The notes below the pieces were generated by a model. It saw only the letters and a program-made list of their open reading frames with translations, did no database searches and had not been told where the DNA came from. From an uncultured Lachnospiraceae bacterium (lineage in GTDB: Bacteria > Bacillota > Clostridia > Lachnospirales > Lachnospiraceae): a DNA stretch of 64,000 nt. Shown piece by piece: positions 49,701 to 59,617 of the stretch (position 1 is its first letter; each line of letters opens with the position of its first letter). Made by a program: the position numbers and the translations under genes. The DNA lies in the NCBI GenBank assembly GCA_947630025.1, contig CANRFZ010000011.1, positions 1-64,000 of the forward strand, in the 5' to 3' direction.

Positions 49701-49732
49701 TTGCCAAACCCCTTCGTCCTGTCATCCGCCGG

Positions 49733-50218
49733 TCAGATCACGCTCTCCGGTTTTCCTACCGCCCGGATCACGAAATCCCCCGTCTCCGGATAGAAAATAA
49801 CGGTTCTTCCATAATTCTTGCCGGTGTCCTCCGCCAGAATCGGGATTTTGAGCTGCGCCAGCTTCGCCTTGGTCGCCTGCACATTCCGCTCGCCCACACG
49901 AACCATGTCGCTCTTATTCTGAAAAGCAAACATCTGCGCGCCGCCCGCGATCTTGGCTACCAGCCGCGATCTGTTCGCCCCTTTTGCCACTACCTGTTTC
50001 ACCAGTTCTTCTATGCCCGTATCCGCAAACTTCGGAATGTTCGTATTGTTGCGGATCGAGGTACTGTCCGGAAGCATGATATGCGCCAGACCGCCGATCT
50101 TCGTCACCGGATCGCGGACCGCAATACCGACACAGGAACCGAGCCCCAGCGTCGTAATGCTGTCAGGACTGACGCACACGTTCAAATCAGCCATACCGAC
50201 CTTTATCAAATTGCCCAT
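49733..50218 (-). CDS. cheD: chemoreceptor glutamine deamidase CheD
   Basis: 161 residues. The catalytic Cys is in GLGSCVGIAVRD (about 28) and His in GLAHIMLPDS (about 45), with conserved Thr in the first loop. CheD deamidates receptor glutamines and binds CheC to raise phosphatase activity. 47 bp after cheC. GGAGAGG site. Confidence 0.96.
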   Translation of the reverse strand: MGNLIKVGMADLNVCVSPDSITTLGLGSCVGIAVRDPVTKIGGLAHIMLPDSTSIRNNTNIPKFADTGIEELVKQVVAKGANRSRLVAKIAGGAQMFAFQNKSDMVRVGERNVQATKAKLAQLKIPILAEDTGKNYGRTVIFYPETGDFVIRAVGKPESVI

Positions 50219-50265
50219 GTTAGACCTCTCCTGTTTACACTTGCTAAATCTTCCGACGCGCGTCG

Positions 50266-50880
50266 TTATGCCAGTCCCAGTGCCATCAGTATTTTACTGT
50301 AGGAATCCAGATCGGGAACCAGTATAAAATAACCGTCCAGCACCCTCTCGTCAAAGAACTGCGTCTGAATCAGCAGCATTTTGTCCCCCAGCGCGCCGAA
50401 CTGGATCGCGGGCACGCTCAGGATAGCGCCCGCCATATCCACCGTCAGGTCCGGGACGGATGGATATATGACAAGATTGGTCAGTGCTGACAACGAATTG
50501 AGGTACGCGCCGGTAATGATATTTCCTACCTCCTTTAACGCCGAGAACTCCATCTCGGAGAACTCGTCGCCCTCCATCTCCATTCCCATCAGCTTGTTGA
50601 CCAGATACCGCGCCGCCTGTTTCTCCAGCAGGAACATGATACTGCCGGTGATATCGCCCTCGATACCCAGATAAATGCCGGCCATGATGGTTTCCTCGCC
50701 GCCCATCATCTCGCCCAGTTCCTTGAACTCCAGCAGCTTTACCTGCGGAACCGCCATGTCCACCTTGCACTGCATCATCTGCGCCAGCGCTGTGGTGGCG
50801 TTGCCGGCGCCGATATTTCCCAACTCTTTCAAAACGTCGATATACTCGTTCGACATCTTTTCCAAGGATATGTCACTCAC
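50266..50880 (-). CDS. cheC: CheY-P phosphatase CheC
   Basis: 204 residues with both phosphatase helices present: DVLKELGNIGAGNATTALAQ (about 16-35) and SALKEVGNIITGAYLNSLSA (about 113-132), each with the E..N pair. GTG start at 50880, with AGGAGG 8 nt before. Removes phosphate from CheY and, with CheD, forms the adaptation loop known from B. subtilis. Confidence 0.95.
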   Translation of the reverse strand: MSDISLEKMSNEYIDVLKELGNIGAGNATTALAQMMQCKVDMAVPQVKLLEFKELGEMMGGEETIMAGIYLGIEGDITGSIMFLLEKQAARYLVNKLMGMEMEGDEFSEMEFSALKEVGNIITGAYLNSLSALTNLVIYPSVPDLTVDMAGAILSVPAIQFGALGDKMLLIQTQFFDERVLDGYFILVPDLDSYSKILMALGLA

Positions 50881-50890
50881 CGTAAACCTC

Positions 50891-51340
50891 CTACACGTTT
50901 TCCATCACTACGGCGTTCAGATCCAGCAGGGAGATCAGCCCTCCCTCGCATTTGCCGATTCCGCACAGGAAATTGTTTTTGTCGTCTTTGGAATCATACG
51001 CCATCCGCTCGATCTGATCGTTGTCCAGCGTGACGACTTCCTTCACCTCGTCCACGATCACGCCGATCGTACCCTGCTGCTCCAGCTTCAGGATGATGAT
51101 CCGGCTGGACTTCGTCTCCACATCCGGCTCCAGGCCCATCTTGATGCGGATGCTCATGACCGGAATGACCTCGCCGCGCAGATTGATGACGCCCTTCAAG
51201 TAGCTGTCCACCTTGGGCACTCTCGTGATATGCTGCATCCTGACAATATTGTCAATAAACTTGATATCGATTCCGTACTGCTCATCACCAAGTTTGATCA
51301 CTATGAACTGTGTGGTTTCAACTGTTTTTAATTCTTCCAT
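50891..51340 (-). CDS. cheW: chemotaxis coupling protein CheW
   Basis: 149 residues, one CheW domain (TQFIVIKLGDEQYGIDIKFIDNIVRM at the start; YLKGVINLRGEVIPVMSIRIKMGL in the middle; GVIVDEVKEVVTLDNDQIE). Links receptors to CheA. 19 bp after cheA and 10 bp before cheC; GGAGG site. Confidence 0.96.
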   Translation of the reverse strand: MEELKTVETTQFIVIKLGDEQYGIDIKFIDNIVRMQHITRVPKVDSYLKGVINLRGEVIPVMSIRIKMGLEPDVETKSSRIIILKLEQQGTIGVIVDEVKEVVTLDNDQIERMAYDSKDDKNNFLCGIGKCEGGLISLLDLNAVVMENV

Positions 51341-51359
51341 GTCACGGTTCCTCCTCTGC

Positions 51360-53504
51360 TTAAATCAACGTATTGGCGTCAAGGATCAGCGCAACCTCGC
51401 CGTCGCCGAGGACGGTAGCGCCGCTGATGATCTTGCACTTGCTGATGTATTTGCCCAGAGACTTGATGACGATCTCCTGCTGGCCGATCAGCTCATCCAC
51501 AACCAGACCTGCCTGCCTGTCGCCCTTCTTGACGACGACGACGACCAGATTCTCGGCGGGATCTTTCTTGCTCTCCACATCCAGAATCTGATTTAAGCGG
51601 ATCAGCGGAATAACGTCCGTCCGAAGCTGGATCACTTCCTTGTTCTGCACCAGCTTGACGTCGTCGGGCGAAATATCCTCGATCGTCTGGATGGAGCCGA
51701 GCGAAATAGCGTATTTCTCGTTGCCGATGTCTACCATCAGCGCCTGAATGATGGCCAGCGTCAGCGGCAGCCTGATGATCCACGAACTGCCCTCGCCGAG
51801 CTTGCTCTTGACTTCCACCTCGCCGCTGAGCGCCTCGATCTTGGACTTCACGACGTCCAGACCGACGCCGCGGCCCGACACGTCGGATACGACCTTGGCC
51901 GTGGAGAAGCCCGCGTGGAACAACAGGTCGATGCTCTCCTTCTCGCTCATATTTTCCGCCTGCTCCGGCGTGATAATGCCTTTCTCTATCGCTTTGGCAC
52001 GGACGGCCTGCGTATCGATGCCGTTACCGTCGTCCCTGACCTCGATCACAACGTTATTGCCGTCCTGATAAGCGTCTAAGAAGATGGAGCCCACCTCCGG
52101 CTTGCCTCTCTCCTTGCGGACTTCCGCCGACTCCAAGCCGTGATCTGCGGAGTTGCGCAGCAGGTGCATCAGCGGATCGCCGATCTCGTCCACCACGGTG
52201 CGGTCCAGCTCGGTCTCCTCACCGGTCATATACAGTTCCATCTTCTTACCCAGCGTTTTCTGCAGGTCGCGCACCATACGCGGGAACTTGCTGACGGTGC
52301 TCTCGATGGGCACCATGCGCACTTTCATGACGGACTCGTGCAGCGAAGTGGTGACGCTCTCCAGATACTCGATCTGCTCGTTCACCGCCGTCGTGGATGT
52401 GCCGGAGGCCGCAGACGCGGCTACCAGAGAGTTCTTGGCGATGATCAGCTCGCTCACCAGATTCATCAGCGTGTCCAGTTTCTCGATATCCACCCTGACG
52501 GTTCTGTTGACCACCGGCTTATTGCCCGCAGGCTTATTACCCGCCGGCTTCTTGTCGTCGGCCTTCTTCTTGGCGGGCGCTGCGGATGCCGCAGGAGCAG
52601 CCGCCGCGGGAGCCGCAGACGCCGATGCCGCAGGAGCTTCTTTCTGAACCGGGGCCGCTGCCGCCGCCGCGCCGGACTCGTCCTCCGCTGCCGCCACATC
52701 GATATGGTCGGGATCGATCACGCCGCCCTGCACATCCTCGATCTCGGATACGCTCTTGGCCGCGCCGACCACCTGATCCAGCGTGCCGTCGGAGATTACG
52801 ACGAGGCTGAAATCCAGTTCAAACTTCTCGTCCTCGATATCCTGCGCCGAGGGGCTGGATACCACGATCTCGCCGACTTCCTCTATGGCCTTGAATACCA
52901 GAAACGCCCTTGCCGCCTTCAGGATGCAGGATTCCTGCACCTTGACGGTCAGGCCGTACACTTTCTTGCCCTGAGACACCGCTTCCTTGAGAACATTCTG
53001 CTCCGTCTCGCCCAGCTTGACAGCTTTCCACTTCTCGCCGCCGGATGCGGTATCGGCTGCCTGTGTGGGCGCCTCCTGTGCCGCGGGAGCCTCGTTTCCG
53101 CCGTCGTCCTCTCCGCCTTCCTCGCCTTTCAGGATATCGTTGAGCTGCTTGATCAGCGGTTCGTTGTCGTTGGTGCCCTCATCTGCGTTGTTGCGGATAT
53201 TGGTCGTGTATTCTTCCAGCGCGTCGAGGCACTGGAACAGTACGTCGATCATTTCCGCCTTGACCGTGATGTTGCCGTTGCGGACTTCCGAGAATACATT
53301 TTCCATGTCATGCGTCAGGTTCTGCATTCTCTTGTAGCCCATCGTGCCCGCCATGCCCTTCAGCGAGTGGGCCGCACGGAAGATCTCGTTGATCGTGTCC
53401 ATGTTGCCCGGCTCCTGCTCCAGCGAGAGGATCTGGGTGTTCAGATTCTGCAAATGTTCGTTCGTTTCATCAAGGAAAATTTCGAGATACTGGCTTACAT
53501 CCAT
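51360..53504 (-). CDS. cheA: chemotaxis histidine kinase CheA
   Basis: 714 residues, complete domain order: P1 with phospho-His in FRAAHSLKGMAGTMGY (about 45), P2-like region to about 260, an Ala/Pro/Lys-rich linker (PAASASAAPAAAAPAASAAP, about 275-330), P3 dimerisation, P4 ATPase with LLRNSADHGLES (N box), VRDDGNGID (G1) and DVSGRGVGLDVVKSKI (G2), and a CheW-like P5 from about 570. Begins one base after the cheB stop. Confidence 0.96.
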   Translation of the reverse strand: MDVSQYLEIFLDETNEHLQNLNTQILSLEQEPGNMDTINEIFRAAHSLKGMAGTMGYKRMQNLTHDMENVFSEVRNGNITVKAEMIDVLFQCLDALEEYTTNIRNNADEGTNDNEPLIKQLNDILKGEEGGEDDGGNEAPAAQEAPTQAADTASGGEKWKAVKLGETEQNVLKEAVSQGKKVYGLTVKVQESCILKAARAFLVFKAIEEVGEIVVSSPSAQDIEDEKFELDFSLVVISDGTLDQVVGAAKSVSEIEDVQGGVIDPDHIDVAAAEDESGAAAAAAPVQKEAPAASASAAPAAAAPAASAAPAKKKADDKKPAGNKPAGNKPVVNRTVRVDIEKLDTLMNLVSELIIAKNSLVAASAASGTSTTAVNEQIEYLESVTTSLHESVMKVRMVPIESTVSKFPRMVRDLQKTLGKKMELYMTGEETELDRTVVDEIGDPLMHLLRNSADHGLESAEVRKERGKPEVGSIFLDAYQDGNNVVIEVRDDGNGIDTQAVRAKAIEKGIITPEQAENMSEKESIDLLFHAGFSTAKVVSDVSGRGVGLDVVKSKIEALSGEVEVKSKLGEGSSWIIRLPLTLAIIQALMVDIGNEKYAISLGSIQTIEDISPDDVKLVQNKEVIQLRTDVIPLIRLNQILDVESKKDPAENLVVVVVKKGDRQAGLVVDELIGQQEIVIKSLGKYISKCKIISGATVLGDGEVALILDANTLI

Positions 53505-53505
53505 G

Positions 53506-54576
53506 TTATTTTACCCCCACGTTCATTATGATTTCCTGTGCAATCTGGTCAAGCGGTACGACCTGGTCGGAGAGGCCCGCGTTCACGACGCTCTTGGGCA
53601 TTCCGTACACCGCGCACGTGCTTGCTTCCTGCGCGATTACATGAATCTTTTTCTTGGTTTTGAGATTGATGATTCCTTCCGTGCCGTCGGCGCCCATGCC
53701 GGTCATCACCACGCAGACCACCTGATCGTACCCGCTGTTCATCAGCGACTCGTACATATAGTTGGCGCACGGCCTGACGCCCTCCCTCGTCGGCTCGTCC
53801 GTGTAGTGCACCGTGCTCCTGCCGCCGCTCGTGGACACGTTCATATGCCTGCCGCCCATCGCGATGTAGACGGTGCCCGCCTCGATCACGTCTCCCTCGG
53901 CGGCCTCCTTCACGTGCACTTCGCTGAGGGAATCCAGCCGCTCCGCCAGCGACGCCGTAAAGCCCGCGGGCATATGCTGGACGATCATGACAGGCGCTTT
54001 CAGGTTTTTAGGCAGTCTCGGAATGACGGACTGCAGCGCCTTGGGGCCTCCCGTGGAGCTCGCCAGCGCCACGATCCGGTTGCCCGTGACGGCGGAGGCG
54101 TGTTTGCTCACCAGCTCCACCATCTTCTTGGAGGTCTTGAGCTCCTCCATCGTGAACGTCCTGCCGAAAGACGGCGCCTTGGATTCCGCCACGACCGCCA
54201 GTATCCGCATCATTCTCGCCTTGAACGAGTCGGTACGGCAGTCCATCGCGTTGTTGGGCTTGTGGATAAAGTCCAGCGCGCCCAGCTCCAGCGCGTCCAG
54301 CGTCGTCTTGGCGCCTTCCTTCGTGTCGGTGCTGGCCATCATGACTCTCGCGGAGATCTTGCGCTTCTGCAGCTCTTTCAGAAGCTCCAGCCCGTTCATC
54401 TGCGGCATATTGACATCCAGCACTACCGCGTCATACGTCTTGCGGCTGAGCAGATCCAGCGCTTCCACGCCGTTTACGGCGCGATCCTCCACACGGAATC
54501 TATCATCGCTTTCTATTATATCACAGAGCACCCTTCTCATGAGTGCAGAGTCGTCAACTACTAATATTTTTTTCAT
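53506..54576 (-). CDS. cheB: chemotaxis methylesterase CheB
   Basis: 356 residues from the ATG at 54576 (MKKILVVDDSALMRRVL), after GGAGAGG; the ORF track's earlier TTG is less likely. Receiver domain with phospho-Asp in LDVNMPQMNG and a C-terminal esterase with catalytic Ser in ALASSTGGPKAL, His in IVQHMPAGFTASLAERLD and Asp in MTGMGADGTEG. Demethylates receptors. The stop is one base before cheA. Confidence 0.95.
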   Translation of the reverse strand: MKKILVVDDSALMRRVLCDIIESDDRFRVEDRAVNGVEALDLLSRKTYDAVVLDVNMPQMNGLELLKELQKRKISARVMMASTDTKEGAKTTLDALELGALDFIHKPNNAMDCRTDSFKARMMRILAVVAESKAPSFGRTFTMEELKTSKKMVELVSKHASAVTGNRIVALASSTGGPKALQSVIPRLPKNLKAPVMIVQHMPAGFTASLAERLDSLSEVHVKEAAEGDVIEAGTVYIAMGGRHMNVSTSGGRSTVHYTDEPTREGVRPCANYMYESLMNSGYDQVVCVVMTGMGADGTEGIINLKTKKKIHVIAQEASTCAVYGMPKSVVNAGLSDQVVPLDQIAQEIIMNVGVK

Positions 54577-54645
54577 TTTCCTCTCCAATCCGCGCCGCTG
54601 CCCGCGCTCCGTTTTATTCTGCTTTCTGCGCAGCTTCCCCGATCC

Positions 54646-55383
54646 CTATTCACCGTTCTGGTTTTTCAGAATCTTGCGCTCCTCGTCAAAGATATATTTG
54701 ATGATCTCCTCGCGCTCCGTGGGATTCACCTTCACATACTGTACCCGGTGCTCGTAGACGCCCTTGCGGTTGTCCAGCTCCCGGACGCTGAGCACCTTGC
54801 CCACCAGATTGTACTCCTTGCTCTCCCCGCCGACCATCAGGTGGTACCGGCACAGGATGAGGTTATCCACCTCGTAGGCGTAGTTGGCCACAAACCGGAG
54901 GCCGCCGCCGCTGATATCGACGATGACGCTGCTTTTCAGCGGAAGCTGCGGCTCCAGATCCAGCTCCCCATTGTCCTCGGCCAGCACTTCCTCCTCCTGC
55001 AGCGGTCTGGAATTCATTTCCAGCGCGCAGCTGAAGCGGTAGTATTCCCGGCGCTGGTGCTTGCGCAGATTGCTGATCAGGTCAAGGACCAGCACGTACA
55101 TACTGTTGTTCCGGTAGCGGTCAACCACCCGCGCATAGCACTGGTACAGGCCGCTCTCGGAGTAGAAGTACAGATCGAACTCTCCGTCCACGGGCAGAAG
55201 CACCAGTCTTGTTTTTTCCATCGGCATGGAAATCTCCACGCGGTCTTCGGAGAGGACGTCTATCACCTGACTCTGGTAGACCTTGCGCGTCTCGCCCTCC
55301 GCCCCAGCGTCCTTAAAGCGGTCGATGGACTGCAGATCCACCCGGCAGCCCGGTATCACATATTTGGATAAAAGATTCGCCAT
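54646..55383 (-). CDS. YcgR-like flagellar brake protein with PilZ domain
   Basis: 245 residues from the ATG at 55383 (MANLLSKYVIPGCRVDLQSIDRF), with GGAGG 5-6 nt upstream. An N-terminal YcgR-like domain (to about 105) precedes a PilZ domain with QRREYYRFSCALEM (the R-x3-R type arginine motif, about 113) and VDISGGGLRFVANY (D-x-S-x-x-G). It likely binds c-di-GMP and slows the motor. Between flhG and cheB. Confidence 0.9.
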   Translation of the reverse strand: MANLLSKYVIPGCRVDLQSIDRFKDAGAEGETRKVYQSQVIDVLSEDRVEISMPMEKTRLVLLPVDGEFDLYFYSESGLYQCYARVVDRYRNNSMYVLVLDLISNLRKHQRREYYRFSCALEMNSRPLQEEEVLAEDNGELDLEPQLPLKSSVIVDISGGGLRFVANYAYEVDNLILCRYHLMVGGESKEYNLVGKVLSVRELDNRKGVYEHRVQYVKVNPTEREEIIKYIFDEERKILKNQNGE

Positions 55384-55416
55384 AATTTCCTCCATGTCAG
55401 AACAGGCCGCGCCGTC

Positions 55417-56292
55417 CTATCTCTTAGATATAATATGAGAGAAAAACGCCGCCATGCCACGTTTCGGCAGATTCGCGCTGAGCTCTTTGTTCATCAGTCT
55501 GGCGGCGATCTTCTCGAAAGCCACCGCGGAGCGCGCCCGCGGATTGTCCAGCGAGACGGGCATCTGCTGCATCACCGCCTTGGCCAGCTGGGTGTCCTGC
55601 GGCACCATTCCCAGATAGCTGATCGGCACTTTCAGATACCGCCCGACGACGGCCTCCAGCTTCGCATAGAGCGCCTCCGCCTCGGCGTCGCCGAACACCT
55701 TGTTGGCGATCACCTTGATCTGGGACGCCTCCGGCGAATAGCGGGGGTGCCGGTTCAGCGCCTTTAGCAGCGAATAAGAATCCGTGATGGACGTGGGCTC
55801 CGGCGTCGTCACCAGCAGGATCTCGCCGCTGGCCACCAGAAATTCCAGCACCGCGTCGGAGATGCCCGCGCCGGTGTCCACGATGATGATGTCCGCCATC
55901 TCGTCCAGCTCCACCAGATTCTGAATGATATAATTCAGGTAGTCCCTGCTTAAGTTGGACATCCCCGCGATTCCGGAGCCGCCGGAGATAAATCCCACCT
56001 CCATGGGCCCCCAGGTGATGATGTCCCGTATGTTTTTGCCCTGATAAATCAGATCGCAGAGATTATGCTTCGGCACCGCGCCGAACATGATCTCGATATT
56101 GGCCAGCCCGAAATCGGCGTCCAGTATGATAACCCGCTGGTTCATCTTGCGGAACTGAATCGCCAGATTGATCGCCGTATTGGATTTGCCGACGCCGCCC
56201 TTGCCGCTGGTCACGGTAATCACTCTCGCAAGAGGGCGCTGCGGCTGGCTGCTGGCTTTTATGATATTTCGTAGTTGTTCAGCCTGATCCAT
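55417..56292 (-). CDS. flhG: FlhG/YlxH MinD-like ATPase
   Basis: 291 residues. The N-terminal activating helix (MDQAEQLRNIIKAS) is typical of FlhG that stimulates FlhF. Deviant Walker A VTSGKGGVGKSNTAINLA (about 27), switch DADFGLANIEIMFG, and Walker B IIIVDTGAGISD. Controls flagellar number and place with FlhF. 12 bp after flhF. Confidence 0.94.
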   Translation of the reverse strand: MDQAEQLRNIIKASSQPQRPLARVITVTSGKGGVGKSNTAINLAIQFRKMNQRVIILDADFGLANIEIMFGAVPKHNLCDLIYQGKNIRDIITWGPMEVGFISGGSGIAGMSNLSRDYLNYIIQNLVELDEMADIIIVDTGAGISDAVLEFLVASGEILLVTTPEPTSITDSYSLLKALNRHPRYSPEASQIKVIANKVFGDAEAEALYAKLEAVVGRYLKVPISYLGMVPQDTQLAKAVMQQMPVSLDNPRARSAVAFEKIAARLMNKELSANLPKRGMAAFFSHIISKR

Positions 56293-56304
56293 TCGCTCTC
56301 CTCC

Positions 56305-57528
56305 TTAGTGCTTACCTCCCAATAGCTGCTTCACGGTGCTCTGCGGGTTAAATTCCTCGATATCGTCCGGCACATTCTGTCCGTAGGTCACATAGGACAG
56401 GGAAGCGCCCGTATACAGCCTCAGATTGAGCAGGCTCCCTAACGTCGTCGTCTCGTCCAGCTTGGTAAAGATCAGCTTGAAGTCCGTCATCTCCTTGTAG
56501 GCGTCGGCGATGCTGATCAGATCCCGGTATTTCGTCGTGGCGCTGAGCACCAGATAGACTTCCTTCTCCGCCTTGCCGTCCACGGAGTGGATAAAGGTGC
56601 TCATGCTCTCCTTCTGCGTCGTATTCTGGTGGGAATGCCCCGCCGTGTCCACGAGGATATAGTCGTAGTCGCGGAAATCCTCCATGGCCTTCTCGATCTC
56701 CTCCACCGTGTAGATAATCCGAAACGGCACTTCCAGAATGTTGGCGTAGGTGCGAAGCTGCTCCGCCGCCGCGATCCGGTACGTGTCCGCCGTCAGAAGC
56801 GCCACTTTCTTTTTCATGTCCACGCGGAAGATGGAGGCGATCTTGGCGATCGTCGTCGTCTTGCCTACGCCCGTGGGCCCGATGAAAAATACCATCTTGA
56901 TGCCCTTGGACGCCGGCGTGATGCAGTCCGGCATACCGAATTTCAGTATCATCTTCTGGTAGATATTGGCCAGCGCATAGTCAATCGGCATATTGGGCTT
57001 GTTCGCCTGCGCGATCTCGTCCAGTATCTCCGTCGCGTATTGGTCGTCCACTTCGTTGTTGCGCATCGTGTCGTGGAGAAGCCGCATGAACTTGTCGATC
57101 TCCGACTCCTCTTTCGGCTCCTGCTCCTCGTCTTTCTTCTCCGCCCGGTTCTCGTCGGGCTTCTGGAGCTGCTGCTCCAGCAGGGACTGCAGGCTGTCCA
57201 GCTTCTCCTCGATGGCGCTGCTCTCCCTGCGCTCCGGCTGCTCCCCGGCACGCTCCGCGCCGCCCTGCTGCGCGCTCTGCGGCTGCTGAGCCTCCTTATT
57301 CTGGCTCGTGGCGAGGACGTTATTGATGGCGGTCACCGCCGCGGAGTAGCGCTCACTCTCCTCCTCCAGCGCCACCGTCACTTCCGTCAGATGGGGCTTT
57401 AAGAACGAGAAGAAGCCCTTAGCCTTCACGTCCCTGACGTTCATGACGACCACGCCTTCCCCCAGTTCCTTTCTGGCGGTATCCATCGCCTCTTTCTCTG
57501 TTTTGCCGGTAAATTTTTTGATTATCAT
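56305..57528 (-). CDS. flhF: flagellar SRP-type GTPase FlhF
   Basis: 407 residues: an N-terminal basic domain (MIIKKFTGKTEKEAMDTARKELGEG), a Gln/Glu-rich spacer, and the NG GTPase with G1 VFFIGPTGVGKTTTIAKIA (about 212), DTAGHSHQNT and FTKLDETTTLGSLLNL. Recruits flagellar parts to the pole or site. The start shares bases with the flhA stop (TAATG). Confidence 0.95.
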   Translation of the reverse strand: MIIKKFTGKTEKEAMDTARKELGEGVVVMNVRDVKAKGFFSFLKPHLTEVTVALEEESERYSAAVTAINNVLATSQNKEAQQPQSAQQGGAERAGEQPERRESSAIEEKLDSLQSLLEQQLQKPDENRAEKKDEEQEPKEESEIDKFMRLLHDTMRNNEVDDQYATEILDEIAQANKPNMPIDYALANIYQKMILKFGMPDCITPASKGIKMVFFIGPTGVGKTTTIAKIASIFRVDMKKKVALLTADTYRIAAAEQLRTYANILEVPFRIIYTVEEIEKAMEDFRDYDYILVDTAGHSHQNTTQKESMSTFIHSVDGKAEKEVYLVLSATTKYRDLISIADAYKEMTDFKLIFTKLDETTTLGSLLNLRLYTGASLSYVTYGQNVPDDIEEFNPQSTVKQLLGGKH

Positions 57529-59570
57529 TATGCTGTCACCATCCCAACAGACTGTAATTCAATGTTGGACTCCACTTCGTTGTAGGACACAACGACCAGA
57601 TCCTTGTAGTAATCTTCCGTGAGTTTTCTGAAGTACGCCCGGACGATCGGCGAGGTGATCACGATGGGCATTTTGCCCAGATCCTCCAGCTTCTTGACCT
57701 CCGCCGCCACGGAATCCATGATCGCCTTGGTCTTGGCGGGGTCCAGCGTCAGATAAGCGCCCTGCTCCGTCTGCTTCACGCTGGCCATAATCTCCTGCTC
57801 CAGCTTCGGGTCCAGCGTCACCACGCTGGTCGTCTCGTTGGCCGCAAAGAACTTATTGGAGATCGCCCGTTTGAGGCTCTGGCGCACATACTCCGTCAGG
57901 ATATCGGTATCCCGCGTCGTCGTGGCATAGTCGGCCAGCGTCTCGAAGATCGTCAGCAGATCCCGGATCGAAACGCCCTCTTTCAACAGATTCTGCAGTA
58001 CCTTCTGGATCTCGCCGATCCCTAACAGCTTAGGCACCAGCTCCTCCACCAGAGACGGATTGGACTCACGCAGGTTGTCCACCAGATGCTGCACATCCTG
58101 TCTGGTCAGCAGCTCCGCGATATACTGCCTGATGATCTCCGTTAAGTGCGTCGCGATGATGGACGGCGGATCGACTACCGTGTAGCCCATGCTCTCCGCG
58201 CGCTCCCGCTGGCCCTCCGTAATCCAGATCGCCGGCAGATGGAACGAAGGCTCGAACGTGGGAATACCCGTGATCTCCTCCTCCACATAGCCGGGATTCA
58301 TCGCCATGTAGTGGTCAAAGAGGATCTCGCCCTCGCTGACCTGTACCCCTTTTATTTTAATAATATATTGGTTCGGATTCAACTGTATGTTATCCCGCAG
58401 ACGGATAATCGGTACGACAGTACCAAGCTCCAGCGCGATCTGCCGCCTGATCATGACGACGCGGTCCAGCAGGTCGCCGCCCTGATTGACGTCCGCCAGC
58501 GGTATGATGCCGTAGCCGAACTCCAGCTCGATGGGGTCCACCTGTAACAGCGAGGTGACGTTCTCCGGCTGCCGGATTTCCTCGGCGGCGGCCTCCTCCT
58601 CGTCCGCCGCGTGTTCGATCTCCGCCGTCTCGATGGTGCCGGCCATCACCCGGCCGACCACGATAAAGACGATGCCCAGTCCCACGAACACAATTGTGTT
58701 GAGCGGCGTGACAATCCCCAGTCCCGCAATCACCGCTCCCACCAGATAGAGCACCTTCGGCGTCCCGAACAACTGGCTGATCAGCACCGTGCCGAAATCC
58801 GCGTCCTTGGAGCCCTTCGTCACCAGAATACCTGTGGAGAGTGAGATCAGCAGGGACGGAATCTGGCTCACCAGACCGTCGCCGATGGTCAGGATCGTAT
58901 ACTGCGTGAGGGCGGAATTGATGTCCATGCCGCGCCGCCACATTCCCATCGCGATACCGCCGATGATGTTGACAAAGGTGATAATCAGGCCCGCCGTGGC
59001 GTCTCCCTTGACGTACTTCACGGCACCGTCCATGGAGCCGAAGAAGCTGGCTTCTTCCTGAATCCTGTCACGCCGCTGCTTCGCCTCGACGTCGTTGATC
59101 GCGCCGGTGTTTAAGTCCGCGTCGATGGCCATCTGCTTACCGGGCATGGCGTCCAGCGTAAATCTCGCCGTTACCTCGGCCACACGCTCGGAACCTTTGT
59201 TGATAATCATAAACTGCACCAGAATCAGGATGATAAAGACGATGACGCCGATGACCAGATCGCCGCCGCCCACATACTGCCCGAAAGTGCGGACCACGTT
59301 GCCGGGATCGCCCGTCGTCAGAATCAGTCTCGTCGAGGAGACGTTCAGCGCGATCCTGAAAATCGTCGTAAAGAGGAGGATGGTCGGGAAATAGGACATT
59401 TTCAGCACATCCTCGGCGAACATACAACCGAACATAACCGTGAACGCCACGGCGATGTTGCACGCGAGAAGCACGTCGAGAAGCCCCGAGGAGATCGGCA
59501 CGATCAGCATGATAAACGCCGCGAGCACATACGCGGTGACGCCTATATCGGCTTTTTTCAGGTTTCCCAT
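57528..59570 (-). CDS. flhA: flagellar export gate protein FlhA
   Basis: 680 residues: eight membrane helices in the first about 320, the conserved FHIPEP-family loop (MDGAVKYVKGDATAGLIIT; MPGKQMAIDADLNTGAI), and a cytosolic domain that docks chaperone-substrate complexes (VIRLRDNIQLNPNQYIIKIKG). Central part of the flagellar type III export gate. GGAGG site. Confidence 0.97.
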   Translation of the reverse strand: MGNLKKADIGVTAYVLAAFIMLIVPISSGLLDVLLACNIAVAFTVMFGCMFAEDVLKMSYFPTILLFTTIFRIALNVSSTRLILTTGDPGNVVRTFGQYVGGGDLVIGVIVFIILILVQFMIINKGSERVAEVTARFTLDAMPGKQMAIDADLNTGAINDVEAKQRRDRIQEEASFFGSMDGAVKYVKGDATAGLIITFVNIIGGIAMGMWRRGMDINSALTQYTILTIGDGLVSQIPSLLISLSTGILVTKGSKDADFGTVLISQLFGTPKVLYLVGAVIAGLGIVTPLNTIVFVGLGIVFIVVGRVMAGTIETAEIEHAADEEEAAAEEIRQPENVTSLLQVDPIELEFGYGIIPLADVNQGGDLLDRVVMIRRQIALELGTVVPIIRLRDNIQLNPNQYIIKIKGVQVSEGEILFDHYMAMNPGYVEEEITGIPTFEPSFHLPAIWITEGQRERAESMGYTVVDPPSIIATHLTEIIRQYIAELLTRQDVQHLVDNLRESNPSLVEELVPKLLGIGEIQKVLQNLLKEGVSIRDLLTIFETLADYATTTRDTDILTEYVRQSLKRAISNKFFAANETTSVVTLDPKLEQEIMASVKQTEQGAYLTLDPAKTKAIMDSVAAEVKKLEDLGKMPIVITSPIVRAYFRKLTEDYYKDLVVVSYNEVESNIELQSVGMVTA

Positions 59571-59617
59571 GCGCTTCTCCTCCTTTCCTCCAGGTTACTG
59601 CCCGCAATCCGCTCCGG